Origin: FEN-1099 sp964511015
Lineage (GTDB): Bacteria > Lernaellota > Lernaellaia > Lernaellales > Lernaellaceae
Direction of reading: 5' to 3'
Assembly (NCBI GenBank): GCA_964511015.1
Contig: CAZEDX010000081.1
Coordinates: 1 to 18,428, forward strand
DNA length: 18,428 nucleotides
Made by a program: the position numbers and the translations under genes. Every line of letters begins with the position of its first letter. Within the stretch, counting starts at the first letter, position 1. The notes below the pieces were generated by a model that had not been told where the DNA came from, did no database searches, and worked only from the letters and a program-made list of their open reading frames with translations. This document shows, in pieces, positions 15,449 through 18,428 of the stretch.

Positions 15449-16552
15449 ATGGCGCGAGCCAAGATAGCGGTACTGAAAACCGAACCCGAAACCGTGGTGC
15501 AGGACTACCAACGCCTGCTCGAGATGGCCGAGGCGCAGAAATACCTCGATCCGAAAGCCACGACGATTCTAAAAGACAACATTTCGTGGCATTTCATGTA
15601 CCCTGGCGCGAACACCACGCCGTGGCAGCTCGAAGGCACGATCCTTGGCCTGAAGAAGCTCGGCTACAACGACCAAGTCTGCGTGCAGAACAACACCGTC
15701 GTCATCAATCCGTTCAAAGGCGAGCGGCTGAACAAATTCGTCGGCATGTTTGAGAAATACAACCTGCCGGTGAAATACAACTTCCGGCCGCAAGACATCC
15801 AATGGGTGCGTTACGAGCCGAAGGGTCAAACGCTGGTGCTGCACAAAATCTACCCCGAAGGACTCTACCTGCCGGAGTACTTCTTCAACAAGAACATCGT
15901 CCACCTGCCGACGGTCAAGTGTCACGTCTACACCACCTACACCGGCGCGATGAAGAACGCATTCGGCGGGCTGCTGACCACGCGGCGGCACTACACGCAC
16001 ACCTGGATCCATGAAACGCTGGTCGACCTGTTGATGATCCAGAAAGAAATCCACACCGGCCTGTTCAACGTGATGGACGGCACCACGGCCGGTAACGGCC
16101 CGGGTCCGCGCACCATGTGGCCGGTGGTGAAGGACTACATTCTGGCCGGCGCCGACCCGGTCGCGATCGACGCAATCTCGACCAAGCTGATGGGCTTCGA
16201 CCCGCTATCGATTCCCTGCATCCGCATCGCGCACGAGAAGGGGTTGGGCGTCGGCGATCCGCGCGAGATCGAAATCGTCGGCGAAGACATCGAGAACGTG
16301 AACTTCCATTTCCAAACCGGCCACAACGCGGCCACCGGCTTCGTCAAACATTTCTGGTGGGGTCCGTTGAAGAAGTTCCAGAAGCTGTTCTTTCACACGC
16401 CGCTGGTCTACTTCTTCGTGCTCGGCAGCTACGTGTTCCACGACTATGTGTGGTACCCGGTCAAGGGCATTCCGCGCGTGCGCAAGTGGTTGAACGAGAC
16501 GAAATGGGGCAAGCTCTTCCAGCAATACCCGGGCAAGTTCAGCTACTATTGA
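15449..16552 (+). CDS. DUF362 domain-containing protein
   Basis: This 367-residue protein belongs to the DUF362 family, whose biochemical role is unknown. Family hallmarks are NIVHLPTVKCHVYTTYTGAM (149-168) followed by KNAFGGLL, then FNVMDGTTAGNGPGP (206-220) and the segment DYILAGADPVAIDAISTKLMG. Many DUF362 proteins carry a ferredoxin-like Cys cluster; this one does not, and has only isolated Cys residues. The C-terminal part (about 295-367) is rich in Phe, Trp, Tyr and Lys (HFWWGPLKKFQKLFF) and may associate with the membrane. ATG 15449 follows AGGAGA at 8 bases. It stands after the sugar cluster on the same strand, separated by about 96 bases, so a link to that pathway is possible but unproven. 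Confidence 0.85.
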   Translation: MARAKIAVLKTEPETVVQDYQRLLEMAEAQKYLDPKATTILKDNISWHFMYPGANTTPWQLEGTILGLKKLGYNDQVCVQNNTVVINPFKGERLNKFVGMFEKYNLPVKYNFRPQDIQWVRYEPKGQTLVLHKIYPEGLYLPEYFFNKNIVHLPTVKCHVYTTYTGAMKNAFGGLLTTRRHYTHTWIHETLVDLLMIQKEIHTGLFNVMDGTTAGNGPGPRTMWPVVKDYILAGADPVAIDAISTKLMGFDPLSIPCIRIAHEKGLGVGDPREIEIVGEDIENVNFHFQTGHNAATGFVKHFWWGPLKKFQKLFFHTPLVYFFVLGSYVFHDYVWYPVKGIPRVRKWLNETKWGKLFQQYPGKFSYY

Positions 16553-16577
16553 GCCGAAGGAAATCCGTCGACAACGA

Positions 16578-16608
16578 ACCAGGGCGGGCCGCCGGGCTCG
16601 CCCTTGGT
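16578..16608 (+). terminator. Hairpin after the DUF362 gene
   Basis: ACCAGGGCGGGCC pairs with GGGCTCGCCCTTGGT, apart from one bulge and one mismatch, across a short loop. TGTTTGT follows, which is only modestly T-rich. It begins 25 bases after the stop and probably terminates plus-strand transcription before the convergent lipoprotein gene. Confidence 0.5.
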
Positions 16609-16644
16609 GTTTGTGCCAAAACGTGAAGAGCGGAAGAGGCGCGG

Positions 16645-17130
16645 CTACAATTGCGCTAACGAGATCGTGCGCCGGATCGTCTGCTGATCCTCGCTGACAT
16701 CCAACTGCAATTCGATGTGCAGGTCGTCGGCGTAGTTCCACGCCGCCGTGCGCTTGGCATACAGGTTGTCGCCTTTCTTCTCCGCCGGGCCGAACACCTT
16801 TTCCAGGCGGTCGATTTCCCGTTCGAAACGCTGCTGCTCCGCCGCCCATTCCGGCGCGACCGGCGTGTCCTGAATCTGCAGCCAGAGAATGGTGTCGCCT
16901 TCGCCGCGCAGCCGTACGGTGCGGCGCGCGCCCGCCGGGCCGCGGCTCTCGAAGTAGTACATGCCGTGATCGAGGCTCTGGTGCTGCGGGAACGCCTGTA
17001 GTACGGCGCGCAGCGAGCCGCCGACGTACCACTGCGCCGCCCACGGGTCGAGCACCTGTTTCTGCACGGAGAAATCCTTGGCGCAGGCGAGCAACAGCAG
17101 CAAAAACAAGACGTGGATCAGTCGTTTCAT
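16645..17130 (-). CDS. Small outer-layer lipoprotein, unknown function
   Basis: This 161-residue protein has a clean lipoprotein signal: MKRLIHVLFLLLLLAC, with lipobox LLAC and Cys16 as the lipidated residue, then AKDF. Asp occurs only at +3, so sorting to the outer membrane is likely if Lol rules apply. The mature part mixes short strands (GMYYFESRG, RTVRLRGEGDTILWLQIQD), a charged helix at about 92-116, and a strand-rich end (LHIELQLDVSEDQQ). I recognise no family. No ribosome binding site precedes ATG 17130; a candidate promoter (AAGCAA 17162-17167 and ATGCTA 17139-17144 as read on the plus strand) would start the transcript almost at the ATG, so leaderless translation is possible. It is divergent from the acetyltransferase gene. 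Confidence 0.7.
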   Translation of the reverse strand: MKRLIHVLFLLLLLACAKDFSVQKQVLDPWAAQWYVGGSLRAVLQAFPQHQSLDHGMYYFESRGPAGARRTVRLRGEGDTILWLQIQDTPVAPEWAAEQQRFEREIDRLEKVFGPAEKKGDNLYAKRTAAWNYADDLHIELQLDVSEDQQTIRRTISLAQL

Positions 17131-17134
17131 GGCG

Positions 17135-17143
17135 TGCTATGCT
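17135..17143 (+). promoter_or_regulatory. Extended -10 element upstream of the acetyltransferase gene
   Basis: TGCTATGCT is an extended -10 (TGn plus TATGCT) on the plus strand with no good -35, predicting transcription near 17150 and a leader of about 30 nt. The hexamer overlaps by five bases a TAGCAT that fits as -10 on the minus strand. Confidence 0.4.
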
Positions 17144-17178
17144 AGTGGCCTCGACTCACCTAAGCAAGGGACCGGTTC

Positions 17179-17766
17179 GTGGCGCACAGCAAGACCTTTG
17201 ACTGGAAGGCGGATCTGGTTCGGCCCGGACGCCGCACCCGCATTTCGCCGTTGCATCGCGACGATCTGCGGGCGATGGCCGCCTGGCCGCGCAACAACGA
17301 CGTGCGCGAGGCGCCGTTCAACGACTTCGCGCGCGACGCCGGCAGCATGGACGCGTACTACCGCAGCAACGTCGGCAACCCGCACAAACAGGGTTGGACG
17401 GTGCGCGACGAACGCGGCGAGATCATCGGCCGCTACACCATCGTGCTGGTGGATCCGGAGCGGCGGGAAGGGCTGATCAGCGTGCGGTTCCGTGCCGACC
17501 GCACCGGCCTGGGCTATGGGCAGGACAGCCTGCCGTCGCTGCTCGAACATTGGTTCGACACGCTGAACATGGCAGTGATGGCGCTGGACGTGTCGGTTTT
17601 GAACGAACGCGCGATCCACCTCTACGAAAAGTACGGCTTCCGCCTGATCGGCTATCACTGGGTGCCGATCCACCGCGAACACATCGTCCCCGGCGTCTCC
17701 GATTCCGGCTACGTGCGCTACCTCGACATGCAACTCGACCGCGAAGACTGGCAGCGGCGGAAATAG
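17179..17766 (+). CDS. GNAT-family N-acetyltransferase
   Basis: This 195-residue acetyl-CoA-dependent acetyltransferase has the GNAT core. A strand near residues 71-91 (GWTVRDERGEIIGRYTIVL) leads to motif A, SVRFRADRTGLGYG (101-114), which contains the pyrophosphate-binding R-x-x-G-x-G pattern (RTGLGYG). Motif B, DVSVLNERAIHLYEKYGF (137-154), is the usual Asn-x-x-Ala-x-x-x-Tyr-x-x-x-Gly-Phe signature. The type resembles RimJ/RimL-like enzymes that acetylate small molecules or protein N termini; the substrate is unknown. Start is GTG 17179 with AAGGGA 8 bases upstream; no ATG is suitably placed before the conserved region. It forms a divergent pair with the lipoprotein gene, sharing a compact promoter region of 48 bases. 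Confidence 0.85.
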   Translation: MAHSKTFDWKADLVRPGRRTRISPLHRDDLRAMAAWPRNNDVREAPFNDFARDAGSMDAYYRSNVGNPHKQGWTVRDERGEIIGRYTIVLVDPERREGLISVRFRADRTGLGYGQDSLPSLLEHWFDTLNMAVMALDVSVLNERAIHLYEKYGFRLIGYHWVPIHREHIVPGVSDSGYVRYLDMQLDREDWQRRK

Positions 17767-17929
17767 AACAGATGCAAGGTGTGCGAAAAGGGGGGCGGCC
17801 TGGCCCGCGTACGTGGGGCAGGCGAGTCTTCGGGGTTGCCATCGTCTCGCAGAGGAGGAGACAAGACTTGGGGAACAGAATTTCATTCTGAGGTCCCTTC
17901 GACTTTTCTCGGGGCAGATCTTGGCGTCG

Positions 17930-18013
17930 GGGATAGGGTCTATGGTCTGGGGTCTTGGAGAATCGGGTTTCGAGTCTGCAGCTTTGGTATCCGATTCCCC
18001 AAACCCCAGACCC
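17930..18013. repeat. 7-bp-periodic inverted repeat
   Basis: About twelve 7-bp steps stay in phase. The left part is G-rich (GGTCTAT, GGTCTGG, GGTCTTG) and the right part C-rich (GATTCCC, CAAACCC, CAGACCC). The arms 17944-17966 and 17991-18012 are imperfect inverted copies around a 24-base loop and could fold into a long hairpin. No T run follows, so it is not a standard terminator. It lies in the gap between the acetyltransferase and archaemetzincin genes; 17767-17929 shows no gene. Confidence 0.5.
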
Positions 18014-18047
18014 ACGAGTGGTTGTTCTCAAACCGAAGCGCGGCACC

Positions 18048-18428
18048 CTATCTCACCTCGGCGAGTTTCTCCTCGAGTTTCCGCCGGCAGCCGTCGCAGA
18101 AGCCTTCCTCCTTGAGGTCGATTTCTTCCACGTAGGTCGACGGGCGCATCACGCACGCCGGGTCGAAACAGTGGACCAGGCCGAAGGTGTGGCCCAGTTC
18201 GTGGATTACCTCCTTGCGCACGCGAGTGCGGAACTGCTCGCGGTCGTCCGGCAGGCCGTAGAACCGATGGTGCAGGCGATGCACCGACAGCAGCGCGCCG
18301 GGGCCGTGCAGTTGCGCCTCGCCGAACAGGAAGGTGAAGATGGGGATGAACAGGTCGACTTCCGTGAGTCCGAATAACCGCGCCGCGTCGGCCGGCGGCT
18401 GGTCGATCACCGCCTTGAGCAGCATCGT
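18048..18428 (-). CDS. amzA: Archaemetzincin metalloprotease (N terminus outside the window)
   Basis: The visible C-terminal 127 residues contain HELGHTFGLVHC, the HExxHxxGxxH zinc-binding and catalytic motif, followed by CFDPACVM and, 16 residues after the Met, CDGC. This order, HExxHxxGxxHCx4CxM then CxxC, defines archaemetzincins, where the Cys residues bind a second structural zinc. The upstream part (TEVDLFIPIFTFLFGEAQL) also matches the family. Archaemetzincins are small intracellular-type metalloproteases of unclear physiological role. The frame continues past the right edge; the Met at 18425 is probably internal, since about 50 or more residues are expected before it. It runs towards the 7-bp-periodic inverted repeat, and no clear terminator follows the stop at 18048. 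Confidence 0.9.
   Translation of the reverse strand, partial: TMLLKAVIDQPPADAARLFGLTEVDLFIPIFTFLFGEAQLHGPGALLSVHRLHHRFYGLPDDREQFRTRVRKEVIHELGHTFGLVHCFDPACVMRPSTYVEEIDLKEEGFCDGCRRKLEEKLAEVR

Noticed and set aside
17885..17925. Resemblance to dispersed repeats containing TCATTCTGAG and CTTCGACT segments
   Set aside because: The similarity is from memory and short; only one copy is present in the window, so no repeat can be claimed.

Overview
The window looks like a GC-rich chromosomal segment from a Gram-negative, probably uncultivated environmental bacterium. The evidence is lipobox-type signal peptides, a secreted PKD protein and a VWA lipoprotein relic that both carry Asp-rich linkers, tandem FHA domains, a pyrophosphate-type phosphofructokinase and an archaemetzincin. 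Asp-rich linkers of this kind recall lineages such as Myxococcota-like bacteria or Lernaellota, but I cannot place the organism firmly. I found no rRNA, tRNA, CRISPR array, intact insertion sequence or phage.

Left part (1-5000): an accessory-looking, partly decayed region. It holds the tail of an unknown gene, degenerate 7-bp and 9-bp tandem repeats, a 34-residue membrane peptide gene with an excellent ribosome binding site, and a frameshifted S23-like four-helix-bundle gene (544-1144) bracketed by inverted 9-bp arrays. Next come a secreted PKD/Asp-rich protein, a YugP-type membrane zinc protease with tandem terminators, and a VWA lipoprotein pseudogene with an internal deletion, an in-frame stop and a frameshift. 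A membrane-anchored double-FHA protein and a probable transposase remnant follow.

Central part (5055-15352): an intact sugar-metabolism cluster in three transcription units. Unit one (+) is a Gfo/Idh/MocA oxidoreductase followed by a BadF/NagK-type sugar kinase. Unit two (-) runs from a left-handed beta-helix (GlmU-like) protein to GlmM, a NagB-like protein and an aldose-1-epimerase-like protein, with gaps of 10, 35 and 10 nt. Unit three (+), divergent from unit two, is a PPi-dependent phosphofructokinase with a GH35-like glycosidase 7 nt downstream. A 20-bp palindrome lies inside a candidate promoter between units two and three. Together the genes could split an (amino)sugar oligomer, phosphorylate the monomer, deaminate it to fructose-6-phosphate and feed it to glycolysis with PPi. 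GlmM would link the pool to cell-envelope amino sugars. The NagB-like protein has Arg where the family has a catalytic Asp, so that step may differ.

Right part (15353-18428): a DUF362 protein followed by a hairpin, then a small lipoprotein divergent from a GNAT acetyltransferase across a compact region where two candidate -10 boxes overlap. After that comes a non-coding 7-bp-periodic inverted repeat, and finally the C-terminal part of an archaemetzincin cut by the window edge.
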